This document shows, piece by piece, positions 44,405-52,246 of a stretch of DNA of 64,000 bases (its first letter is position 1; the number at the start of each line of letters is the position of its first letter). The notes under the pieces were generated by a model, which was given only the letters and a program-made list of their open reading frames with translations, was not told the origin of the DNA and ran no database searches. This stretch comes from Calditrichota bacterium (GTDB lineage: Bacteria; Electryoneota; RPQS01): contig JACJVZ010000002.1 of assembly GCA_020637445.1 (NCBI GenBank), positions 434,001 to 498,000 on the forward strand, in the 5' to 3' direction. A program made the position numbers and the translations under genes.

Positions 44405-44560
44405 TGAATAGGTCCCTACGGGATGACAGGCGGTTTGGGTGTGTTGATTTGCGCTTGGGGTTGTTGGGTCGTTGGAACAGGTCCTTACATAGGATGACAG
44501 AAAATTAGAAGCCCCCCTTAATCCCCCCATTTCTCCGAGCAGAAATGGGGGGAGACCGGA
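44405..44560. repeat. Composite repeat: family E plus family A
   Basis: AGGTCCCTACGGGATGACAG at 44410, a G/T-rich spacer, AGGTCCTTACATAGGATGAC at 44480, then AAATTAGAAGCCCCCCTTAA and the family A palindrome CCCCCCATTTCT/AGAAATGGGGGGAGA (44521-44555). The same order of parts occurs at 47384-47550, so the composite is a unit. It ends 2 bp before the stop of the sialidase-like gene. Confidence 0.8.
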
Positions 44561-44562
44561 AC

Positions 44563-46242
44563 TTAGCGCATCAACAATAATTTTGCTATGGCGGATTGAT
44601 CTCGTGAACTTAGTTTTGCGAAATAGACTCCGCTGGGCTGCGTGAGTTCAATTGATTGCGTATGCGCTCCGGTAGATTGTTGGCCAAGAGATTCTGTGAA
44701 GACTTCTTGACCGAGCGTGTTGAATACAGTTAGCTCAACCGGCGATGATTTTGTCAGCGTGTATGAAAGTGTCGTCGTCCCATTAAAGGGGTTGGGGAAC
44801 GCTTCAAGGATGAAGGATGAAGGATGAAGGATGTTTGGATTCTCGACTGCGTCTTCGATGAATAGGGAGTCTATGACGGAAGCGAAGGCGTCTTGATCGC
44901 CTTGTCTTGTGTCGGTCCAGACGCAGATGGCTTTGTCATTGGAGGCGTGCCAACCGATGTATTCGCCGATTAGGCCTGCGTCGAGCGAACCTGCGCCGGG
45001 ATTGCACGAGACCGTGGTGATGCGCTCGTTGGGGCGCCACGTGATGCCGCCGAGTTCCGAAACCGTGAAATAAACATCCATTAACAAACCATTTGGATCA
45101 TTGCGACGGTCGTACCACGCGCACCATACGCGGCCCTGTTCGTCCACGGTTATCCACGGATGAAACTGATCGACGTCAAAGGACTCGTTCTCGTCATCAA
45201 TCACAACGGGAGTCGACCAGTTGTCACCTTGATCGTCGCTGTATGTGTAAAACACGTCCGTATTCGAAAGACTATTGTCCGCGTCGGTGAAGAGTGCGTG
45301 GATGCGGCCGCGAAACGGTCCGTTGGAATTGTCGACGGCCATCACCATGTACGAAAACACGAGCAAGTTGGGTTCAATTTCCGCACTTGCGAACTCTGTT
45401 TGGAAGACCCGTTCTTCTTCCGTCCAAGTTTGGCCGCCGTCGAGCGAACGCGAGAACATGATGCCGTCGCGCGAATAGCTGATCCACGTCACATAGACCT
45501 CGCCGTTTGGTCCTGTTGCCACATTGGCCCACTGCACGGTGCGGCGCGACGAGATTTGAATCGGCGCAGTATAAGCGGAATCGGGACGTTTGTACACGAG
45601 TTCGATATGAGTTGAATCGTAGTTGCCGTCAGAATCGAGGAAGAAGCGCGCCCACGGAATGTAGAACGTGCCTTGATACGGCGAGTCGGGCGAATTGTCG
45701 ATGGCCATCATTTGTTTGTCTTCGAAGGCCGTCAAGTCCGTAGTCTCGACGGCGATCACGGAATCCTGCCACGTTACGCCGCCGTCATACGAAGACACGG
45801 AGAGCAGCGCAACCTCTTCATCGCCATCCGGATTGAAGGTGATCATGTTGGCGGTGAAGATGCCATCGTTGTCTACAACCAACACGGGATCGCTTTGCCA
45901 CTCATAATACATTTGCGGAAAAAGCGTATCGTGCCACGTTGCGCCGCCGTCCAACGTATAGCCGACACCGATTCTGCGATAGCCTTCGCGGAAATCGCGC
46001 CAGACCGCGACCATGTTGTCGGGATCGAGCGGATTGATGCAGGCTTGTTCTTCATTTTGAATTTCGCCGGAGTGGTCGCTGTTGACGCGCGTATTCAGAT
46101 GTTCGTCGAGCGACGAGACAAAGCCGCGTGACTGAGCCGGCTGAAATTGCATCGTCGCGAGTGGTCCCGTGAACGGGTCGAGCGGCGTGACGCGGGCGAA
46201 GGAGGCCGTGGCGAGAATTAGGATAAGGAGGATGGTGCGCAT
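44563..46242 (-). CDS. Sialidase/BNR-like secreted protein with C-terminal sorting domain
   Basis: 559 residues. Signal peptide (ILLILILATASFA). Residues of about 60-430 form a six-bladed sialidase-like propeller with Asp-box-type motifs (YTLDGGATWHD, SSYDGGVTWQD, RSLDGGQTWTE, YSDDQGDNWST) and WxDxR-like strands (VWRDFREGYRR, AWYDRRNDPNG, VWTDTRQGDQD). Catalytic sialidase residues could not be confirmed. A heptamer-encoded linker (ILHPSSFIL, DNA 44806-44833) leads into the sorting domain (EAFPNPFNGTTTLSY, NTLGQEVFTES, PSGVYFAKL, LLLMR). Location: surface or secreted. Confidence 0.9.
   Translation of the reverse strand: MRTILLILILATASFARVTPLDPFTGPLATMQFQPAQSRGFVSSLDEHLNTRVNSDHSGEIQNEEQACINPLDPDNMVAVWRDFREGYRRIGVGYTLDGGATWHDTLFPQMYYEWQSDPVLVVDNDGIFTANMITFNPDGDEEVALLSVSSYDGGVTWQDSVIAVETTDLTAFEDKQMMAIDNSPDSPYQGTFYIPWARFFLDSDGNYDSTHIELVYKRPDSAYTAPIQISSRRTVQWANVATGPNGEVYVTWISYSRDGIMFSRSLDGGQTWTEEERVFQTEFASAEIEPNLLVFSYMVMAVDNSNGPFRGRIHALFTDADNSLSNTDVFYTYSDDQGDNWSTPVVIDDENESFDVDQFHPWITVDEQGRVWCAWYDRRNDPNGLLMDVYFTVSELGGITWRPNERITTVSCNPGAGSLDAGLIGEYIGWHASNDKAICVWTDTRQGDQDAFASVIDSLFIEDAVENPNILHPSSFILEAFPNPFNGTTTLSYTLTKSSPVELTVFNTLGQEVFTESLGQQSTGAHTQSIELTQPSGVYFAKLSSRDQSAIAKLLLMR
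44806..44833. repeat. Heptamer array inside sorting-domain linker
   Basis: Four tandem AAGGATG units, translated on the minus strand as HPSSFIL directly before the FPNPFN motif, exactly as in the protein at 5561-8641. Confidence 0.85.
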
Positions 46243-46455
46243 GGTGCGGGGCCTATTTTTTCAGACATAAGTAAGGACTACCTTTCAATATAGGTTTCCG
46301 TTTTCCAAGAGGCAATGGTACTTTTGTTGCACAAGAAGTATGGTCTATTATCTTTGACAGGTGTGGCTGTTGCGGGTCTGGCTAATAATTGTTATTATTG
46401 CGCTTGACCGTGTGGCTGCGAAAATCGTTGACTAACTCTTCATTGATGACAACTC

Positions 46456-46492
46456 AACCCCCCCCTACCCCCCCCGCTCGCGGAGGGGAAAT
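46456..46492. repeat. Family A repeat at the 5' end of a methyltransferase gene
   Basis: ACCCCCCCCTACCCCCCCCG, CTCG, CGGAGGGGAAATT. If translation begins at the ATG at 46446, it encodes PPPTPPARGGE; if at 46527 it lies in the leader. Confidence 0.75.
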
Positions 46493-46526
46493 TCTCGAGA
46501 ATCCGCTGCCTAAGGGCGCGTTTCGG

Positions 46527-47261
46527 ATGAAGTACGAGGAGCAGTTGCGCCTTGTGCCGTGGCCGTTTAAGGGCTATTGGAAAAAACTGGCCGCGAAGAA
46601 CGGCTATTTTAACCACACGTTTATGCAGGCTTGGGCCGATGGTTTGGAAAATGAGCCTGTGCTGGAAGCGGGTTGCGGCGAAAGCAGCGATCTGACCAAG
46701 CGCGAGAAGAAGATGCACCACTTGGTCGGCATTGATCCGCTGCCGGACGATATTTTGAAGAATCAAGGACTGAAATTCAAAACCATCGGTGTGTTGGAAG
46801 ATCTGCCGTTTCGGGACCAGTATTTCGCGGGCTATTACAGCGACTCGGTGTATGAACACATCGACGATCCGGCGAAATGCGCGGGTGAAGCGTTTCGTGT
46901 GCTGAAACCGGGCGGACGAATTATCATCAACACGAACTCCGTGTTCAATCCGTTCATGTTTCCGAATAAGTTTTTGTCCATCAAGTGGCGCGAACGATTG
47001 AAACGTTCGGCGAAGATTCAGAGCGAAGGGACGTTTCGAGCGCCGTACAAGATCAATACCGCGCGACGGCTAAAAAAATACCTGCGCGAGGCAGGTTTTG
47101 TGGATATTCAAATTTATCGCTGGGGTGTGCCCGCGATGTATAAGCCGAAGTGGGTTTTGTTTTTGTTGTTGTGTATGGAACTTCTTGGGGAGACGCCGCT
47201 CTTTTGCGGGTTGAAGCACCGGTTGATGGCGACGGCGGTGCGGCCCAAGGATGAAGGATGA
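46527..47261 (+). CDS. SAM-dependent methyltransferase (class I)
   Basis: About 244 residues from the ATG giving MKYEEQLRLVPWPFKGYWKK; AAGGG lies 10 nt upstream. Alternative ATG at 46446 would add a stretch coded by a family A repeat and is less likely. Motif I is VLEAGCGESSD, followed by LVGIDPLPDDI, YYSDSVYEHIDDPAKCAGEA and VLKPGGRIIINTNS, the standard Methyltransf_11 pattern. The substrate is unknown; position beside polysaccharide genes suggests sugar or lipid methylation. The last codons (KDEG, stop) are formed by a GGATGAA heptamer array, so the original C-terminus may have been replaced. Confidence 0.87.
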   Translation: MKYEEQLRLVPWPFKGYWKKLAAKNGYFNHTFMQAWADGLENEPVLEAGCGESSDLTKREKKMHHLVGIDPLPDDILKNQGLKFKTIGVLEDLPFRDQYFAGYYSDSVYEHIDDPAKCAGEAFRVLKPGGRIIINTNSVFNPFMFPNKFLSIKWRERLKRSAKIQSEGTFRAPYKINTARRLKKYLREAGFVDIQIYRWGVPAMYKPKWVLFLLLCMELLGETPLFCGLKHRLMATAVRPKDEG

Positions 47262-47623
47262 AGGATGAAGGATGGGGGATGGGGGATGGGGGATGGAGGA
47301 AAGAGGAAAGAGGAAAGAGGAAACCTGAGCTGCGCGGGGTTTTGAATTGTTGTTGAGATTTGGGGTGGTAACCTCTTTTTGCAAGATCCCTACGGGATGA
47401 CAGGTGGTTTGGGAGTGTTGGTTGCGCTTTCAATTCTCACGGCGCTTCGGTAGGTCCTTATCCTGCAAGGACAGGCGCCGGATGACGGAAATTCAGAAGC
47501 CCCCCTTAATCCCCCCATTTCCGCAGACGGATTTGGAGGGAGACCAGAGGCGGATTCCGGCGGCGCGGGGACGCACCGCTCGGCGAACAAAATTTGGGGG
47601 GTATCGCTCGGTGGAAATTTTGT
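47262..47623. repeat. Repeat-filled intergenic region
   Basis: 362 bp. The heptamer tract begins inside the methyltransferase gene (47247) and runs to 47324 as GGATGAA units, GGATGGG units and then GAGGAAA units: three unit types in one tract. 47384-47498 is family E (CCTACGGGATGACAGG, then GGTCCTTAT with an insert CCTGCAAGGACAGGC, then GGATGACGG). 47499-47550 is family A. 47551-47588 is family D. The four elements abut without spacer. No gene seen. Confidence 0.8.
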
Positions 47624-49159
47624 TTAGAATTTCCAGAGGGGTTTGGGGAGTTTGCTGTTGATGAAGTCGCGTTCTTCCTTTGAGAAGCCGCGATTGATCA
47701 TTGAGAAGATCAGGAACAGGACGCTGTAAATCGCAATGCTGGCAATGACGCCGAGCAGGCTGTTCAGATAGGGTCTCAGGAAATAGATCACGACGCCCGC
47801 CGCCGCGCCGTTCAACCAGATGCGCACGTTGCCCCAGAAATCCGCGCGTGCATTGGCGACTTTCTTGACGAAGAAATAGACGAAATTGTTTTGCGCGAGC
47901 ACGGCAAAGCCTGTGATCCACGGCATGACGACATAGCCGTATCTGGGAAGCAGCAGCACGCCGGCGACGATCTTAAGCAGGCCCGTGGCCTTCGCCCAGA
48001 TTAGGATGTCGATCCGTTCGTGATTTTGCAGCATCAATCCCAACGGCATGCGCAGCGAAGCGGACGGAAGAAAGAGAGCCATCGTCGCGACCAGCGGCCA
48101 GGCTTCGGCGTAGCGCGGATCGAAAAGATAGACAATCACTTCTTTCGACATTACGACCATCCATATGGCGACGGCCACCGTCGGGAAAAGCGTAGCTTTC
48201 ATAAGTAAGCGAAATCCGAACTCCGCTTTTTCTTTGCTGGCACCGTACTCGCTGAAGAACAAGGGCTGAATCACCGGACCCAGCATCTTCATCGGCAAGG
48301 CCTTTTGCGCAAGATCATTGATGCGGTTGGCCAAGCCGTAAAATCCCGTCGCGACGCCTCCAAGGATACTCGACACGAGAAAGAAATCGGTGGCGACAGA
48401 CAGCAGCGCGACGCCGATTTCATTGGCATAGGCCAGCGACGCATACTTCTTCATGCGCGGCCAGGAAACAGGTTCGTCCGACGTCGCGGCTTGTTCGTGA
48501 ACTTTGTCTTTCGCTCGAGCAACGGCATACAGTGTCACGCAGATCGCGAGGCTGGCGCTCTCTGCGACCACTACGGCGACAAAACTGCGATAGGCCAAGT
48601 AGACTCCGCCGAGCAGCAACAGCCTGACCGTGTTGTAAACGATCGTGACCGTGAAGATCGTGGACTGGCGGAACGTCGCGCTGAAGAGAAAATGGTACAC
48701 TTCCGACAGCAAATAGAGCAGAGCGGCGACGCTGAATATCCTGAGCACTTCGGCTTCACCGGGGAAGTTGATCCACTCGCAGATTTTGGGAGCGAGAAAA
48801 TAGACAATCACCAGCAGCACGATTCCGACCGCAACCTGCGTGCGGAAGACCTTGCCGAAGATTTCCCGAATTCCCCGCCAGTTATTTGACGAAAAAAGTT
48901 CGGGAACGAACCTCGTAATCAAGTGAGGGATCCCGAACTGCGAAATCATCGAGAAGTTTATCATAACGCCGATGAAAAGTAAGGAATACAGTCCGTACTC
49001 TTCGACGGTCAGCACATCCAACAAAAGCCGAATGACAATGTACGAAAACACCGCGGCTTGGAATTTTCCCAATAGCGAAAACACCGTATTGCGCAACGTG
49101 CGGCGACGCGGTGGCTTTGCCTTGCGTTGGTCGTTCGTTACACCAGCCTGATCATTCAA
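47624..49159 (-). CDS. Polysaccharide flippase (Wzx/MATE-like)
   Basis: 511 residues, about 14 membrane segments. The N-terminus (RRRTLRNTVFSLLGKFQAAV, VEEYGLYSLLFIGVMINFSM) and the middle (GFYGLANRINDLAQKALPM, SKEVIVYLFDPRYAEAWPLV) match the polysaccharide-export flippase family, which moves undecaprenyl-linked sugars across the inner membrane. The frame opens at a TTG only 8 bp from the TTG of the divergent gene; the true start may be further in. It ends within 40 bp of a repeat cluster. Confidence 0.9.
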   Translation of the reverse strand: MNDQAGVTNDQRKAKPPRRRTLRNTVFSLLGKFQAAVFSYIVIRLLLDVLTVEEYGLYSLLFIGVMINFSMISQFGIPHLITRFVPELFSSNNWRGIREIFGKVFRTQVAVGIVLLVIVYFLAPKICEWINFPGEAEVLRIFSVAALLYLLSEVYHFLFSATFRQSTIFTVTIVYNTVRLLLLGGVYLAYRSFVAVVVAESASLAICVTLYAVARAKDKVHEQAATSDEPVSWPRMKKYASLAYANEIGVALLSVATDFFLVSSILGGVATGFYGLANRINDLAQKALPMKMLGPVIQPLFFSEYGASKEKAEFGFRLLMKATLFPTVAVAIWMVVMSKEVIVYLFDPRYAEAWPLVATMALFLPSASLRMPLGLMLQNHERIDILIWAKATGLLKIVAGVLLLPRYGYVVMPWITGFAVLAQNNFVYFFVKKVANARADFWGNVRIWLNGAAAGVVIYFLRPYLNSLLGVIASIAIYSVLFLIFSMINRGFSKEERDFINSKLPKPLWKF

Positions 49160-49167
49160 GGTAGTAA

Positions 49168-50856
49168 TTGAATATCCTTTTCATATTGGATCGAAATGAG
49201 TCGCCGCTGTTTGAAGGGGCGACACGGCTGCTCCGCGGACACGCGCTGACGCTTGCGGAGTTCAGGAATGACACGGACGGCGCATGGTTTCCGCAGAATG
49301 AAACCAGCGAGTCACCGGAAAATTTCGCATTTGCAGCAGGCCGGTGGAGCGAACAGCCGAATGCCGCGAAGCCCGGACACTTTCCGGACGGCTGCTGGCT
49401 CGCGCTGACTTTCGACCGACGCTCGGACGAGCTTTCTGTTCGCAGTGATCCGTTTCTCCAATCCCGCTGGTATTGGAGCATGATTGGCCCGGCACTGGTG
49501 ATCTCAAACTCCTTACAGAGTATTTGGAAGAAGTTTGGAAAATCGCTAAGACTTGACCGTGAGCTTGCACCAAAACTGCTTCGATACGGATACTTGCCGA
49601 ATACTCTGACGCCCCTTGAGAATGTTGTCAGTTTGCGGAGCGGCCAAACACTGCATTTTCGGAACGCGCAAATTGAAATTGCGCAAACGGATGTTGTGCC
49701 CCCGGTCAGAACGGCACGGCATGTATCTACTGAAGAGCTCCGCGACGTATTGTTTGAAGCAGTACGCCGCGAAATCGGAGCGGCGCAGCGCGTCATTGTG
49801 CCGATATCGGGTGGCATGGACTCGCGGGTTCTCTTACGCATGGCGCTCGACATTCTGCCGCGTGAAGCTATTCACACGATTACGTTCGGGCATCCCGGTT
49901 CGCTTGATTTTCGCATCGGACAACACGTCGCGCAAGCGCTGGGAGTCACAAATAGCGCGCTCCCGATGGATTCACGGCCCCTGCCTGCGCTCGCCGGAGA
50001 GAATTTCAAAGTCGGCGAAGGGATGTTCTGGGGCGTACCCGAGTATCCAGTGCAGCCGCTGCGTGACGCTTTGCCGCAAGATTCCGTCGTGCTAAGCGGC
50101 TATATCGGCGACGTCGTATTTGGATCATTTGAACCCGATGAAGAGTTCGCGGATAGCGGTGCCGCCCGCCGCTATTTGGAGGAAACAGTTGTCTCCGTTT
50201 CGGACAAAACCATGCGCCAGCTATTGGCCGACTCGACTCCCATGAATTTTGATGAAACGTCGATCGGCGAAGATAGTTCCCCGCTGCGGCACTATGAAGC
50301 CTTCATCTATGGGTCACACCAGATGAACCGTACGAATTTCGGGCTGTTCGTACACCGCGACAAAGCTGTTTTTTGTGCTCCCTACGTACATGCAGACGTG
50401 CTTAGAGTTGCGTATTCGCTTTTTCCCGAAGAGCGTCGCGGTGAGCGGGCATTCTTTAGAATGATCCGCGAACACTATCCCGAGCTTTGGAAACTTCCGC
50501 TAAAATCCAGCTTCGGTTATCCTGCCGAGCTTCGCTATGCGCGGCGAACCGTCTTGGTGCGCACGTGGCGTAAGATGCTCGCGGATATTGATCAAACGGT
50601 GGGGGCGAGTTTGGGCACTATCCTGTACCGCCATCCGCGTCTGAACTATTCGCACCCACGTGAATGGTTGGCGAAACCGCACCGCAAGTTCGTGCTGGAG
50701 TGCTTTGACCGCTTGACCCGGTTTGCAACTTTGAATGCTTCGGCAATTGAAAAGCTGCGCACCAGAATTGCCGCCGGAAAAGCTGTCGACCCGAGTTTGC
50801 TGAAAGGTTTGATTACCTTGGCACAGTGGGACGAATATTACGGATCAGAAGCATGA
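49168..50856 (+). CDS. Asparagine-synthase-like protein
   Basis: 562 residues from a TTG with AAGGT upstream. The N-terminal part (about 1-170) resembles a class II glutaminase fold but starts LNILFILDRNE and lacks the catalytic Cys2 of AsnB, so it cannot hydrolyse glutamine in the usual way. The C-terminal synthetase domain has the ATP PP-loop SGGMDSR (about residues 213-219), then FGHPGSLDFRIGQHVAQALG and LSGYIGDVVFGSF. Such proteins are common in surface-polysaccharide clusters and may amidate sugars (inference). Its stop overlaps the start of the next glycosyltransferase gene. Confidence 0.88.
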   Translation: MNILFILDRNESPLFEGATRLLRGHALTLAEFRNDTDGAWFPQNETSESPENFAFAAGRWSEQPNAAKPGHFPDGCWLALTFDRRSDELSVRSDPFLQSRWYWSMIGPALVISNSLQSIWKKFGKSLRLDRELAPKLLRYGYLPNTLTPLENVVSLRSGQTLHFRNAQIEIAQTDVVPPVRTARHVSTEELRDVLFEAVRREIGAAQRVIVPISGGMDSRVLLRMALDILPREAIHTITFGHPGSLDFRIGQHVAQALGVTNSALPMDSRPLPALAGENFKVGEGMFWGVPEYPVQPLRDALPQDSVVLSGYIGDVVFGSFEPDEEFADSGAARRYLEETVVSVSDKTMRQLLADSTPMNFDETSIGEDSSPLRHYEAFIYGSHQMNRTNFGLFVHRDKAVFCAPYVHADVLRVAYSLFPEERRGERAFFRMIREHYPELWKLPLKSSFGYPAELRYARRTVLVRTWRKMLADIDQTVGASLGTILYRHPRLNYSHPREWLAKPHRKFVLECFDRLTRFATLNASAIEKLRTRIAAGKAVDPSLLKGLITLAQWDEYYGSEA

Positions 50857-51983
50857 AACGGATCGTATTCGTAACACGCTATCAACTTTTGCGCTACACG
50901 GGCGGCGCGGAAATGCAATGCTGGATGCTGGCCAAAGAGTTTAAGCGGCGCGGTTGGGATGTCCACTACATCAGCGAGAACAGCAAACCGAATGCCGCCC
51001 AAGAACTGGACGGGATCACATTGCACAATCTCCCGGAAGGGACGCCGTGGTACGACATTAACCGCAAGGCCGTCGGGGAGCTACTGCAGAAATTGAACCC
51101 TGATGTTGTCTACACCAGAGTGTTCAGCCTTTATGTGTCACACGCCATGACGCTCGCTCCTAAAAACGCCGTCACGATTTGGGCGTCCGCGGCCGCGCAT
51201 GACGGACAGGTCACGACGACGCTGCCCGAAATTTGGCAAACAAAAACGCTGCCGCAACGTCTTGCCTTGATTCCGCGCGTGATCTACGCCCGAAGCAAGG
51301 CCAGAAGGGGAGCGCTGAAAGCAAAAATTCAACTGGCGCAGTCCAACGAACAGCTAATTAATCTGAAATCATGGGGCTTTTCGCCGGTATTGCTTCGGAA
51401 CAGTCTTGAAGACACGTTTGCTAAGCTGCACGATCACGACGGACCATGCTCTGTGTTATGGGTCGGATCCATCAAGAAATGGAAAAGACCGGAACTCCTG
51501 TGGGAACTGGCGCGCCGATGCCAAGACTTGGAATGTCAATTTGTCATGGCCGGCGAGCTTCAGGATGAACTCAGCAAAGAGCCTCTGGCACAAGCGGAGC
51601 GAGAGCTAAGCAACTTTCACTACGCAGGGTTTGTGTCCCCTGACCAAATTTGCAAACTGTATGACAAGGCGCATGTGCTGGTCTCAACCAGCCGCGCGGA
51701 GGGATTTCCAAACACGTTCACGCAAGCGTGGCTGCGCGGAATTCCCGTGTTGTCACTGGACGTCAATCCGGACGGGCTCTTAACCAATGGCGGTTTGGGT
51801 GCACACGCGACGGATATGGATGGACTTGAACAAAAGCTCAGAAACTTGCTCGCCAACCCCGAACTGCGAAAGCAGATAGGCCAACGAGCACAAGAATTTG
51901 CCAAGAAAGAGTTTGACTTGCAAGCGAATGTCGATAAATTGGAAGAATTGATTCGCGCAAAGAACCCGAAACTCCCCGGATAA
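50853..51983 (+). CDS. Glycosyltransferase family 4
   Basis: 376 residues from the ATG overlapping the previous stop (ATGA). N-terminal Rossmann start (RIVFVTRYQLLRYTGGAEMQ), acceptor-side domain, then the GT4 donor part: VLWVGSIKKWKRPELL, VMAGELQ, YAGFVSPDQICKLYDKAHVL and the nucleotide-sugar site STSRAEGFPNTFTQAWLRGIPVL (E-x7-E type). It adds one sugar in the surface-polysaccharide pathway; donor and acceptor unknown. Ends at a strong terminator. Confidence 0.93.
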   Translation: MKRIVFVTRYQLLRYTGGAEMQCWMLAKEFKRRGWDVHYISENSKPNAAQELDGITLHNLPEGTPWYDINRKAVGELLQKLNPDVVYTRVFSLYVSHAMTLAPKNAVTIWASAAAHDGQVTTTLPEIWQTKTLPQRLALIPRVIYARSKARRGALKAKIQLAQSNEQLINLKSWGFSPVLLRNSLEDTFAKLHDHDGPCSVLWVGSIKKWKRPELLWELARRCQDLECQFVMAGELQDELSKEPLAQAERELSNFHYAGFVSPDQICKLYDKAHVLVSTSRAEGFPNTFTQAWLRGIPVLSLDVNPDGLLTNGGLGAHATDMDGLEQKLRNLLANPELRKQIGQRAQEFAKKEFDLQANVDKLEELIRAKNPKLPG

Positions 51984-52000
51984 TACACACTGATAGCAAA

Positions 52001-52034
52001 CGAAACGGGCGCCTTCGTCGGGCGCCCGTTTGTG
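52001..52034. terminator. Bidirectional intrinsic terminator
   Basis: AAACGGGCGCC, TTCGTC, GGGCGCCCGTTTGTGTT: a 9-bp stem between the convergent glycosyltransferase and feo operon genes. Confidence 0.85.
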
Positions 52035-52226
52035 TTACTTGGAAAGCTGAAGTCGCTGGCGAGCCTTTTGGATTTCGACAATTGGACAGCTATCGCAAGC
52101 CTCCGCATGTCCGCTGGTCCAATCACGGGGAGCACGGCGAGCGAGGCGGAGCTTGCGCCATGCCAGATAAGCCACCGATGCCGCAACGGCGAGAATGACG
52201 AGAACTAAATCCAGAGTTTCGGACAT
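52035..52226 (-). CDS. FeoB-associated Cys-rich membrane protein
   Basis: 63 residues. One N-terminal membrane span (LDLVLVILAVAASVAYLAW), a basic segment, then a CxxC pair (Cys44, Cys47 in EACDSCPIV). Small membrane proteins of this pattern follow feoB in many bacteria (FeoB_associated family). It starts 20 nt after feoB. The chosen ATG is the one at the head of the membrane span; the longer upstream frame overlaps feoB and is not credible. Possible role: helping ferrous iron transfer or assembly of FeoB. Confidence 0.75.
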   Translation of the reverse strand: MSETLDLVLVILAVAASVAYLAWRKLRLARRAPRDWTSGHAEACDSCPIVEIQKARQRLQLSK

Positions 52227-52246
52227 ACGTGCGAGCTCCGAGTTTC

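Noticed and set aside
46389..46526. Longer N-terminus of the methyltransferase
   Set aside because: Part of it is encoded by a family A repeat and the rest has no ribosome binding site; homology starts at the ATG at 46527. Not fully excluded.
47247..47324. Possible CRISPR or VNTR locus
   Set aside because: Units are 7 bp with no spacers, so it is a heptamer array and not a CRISPR.
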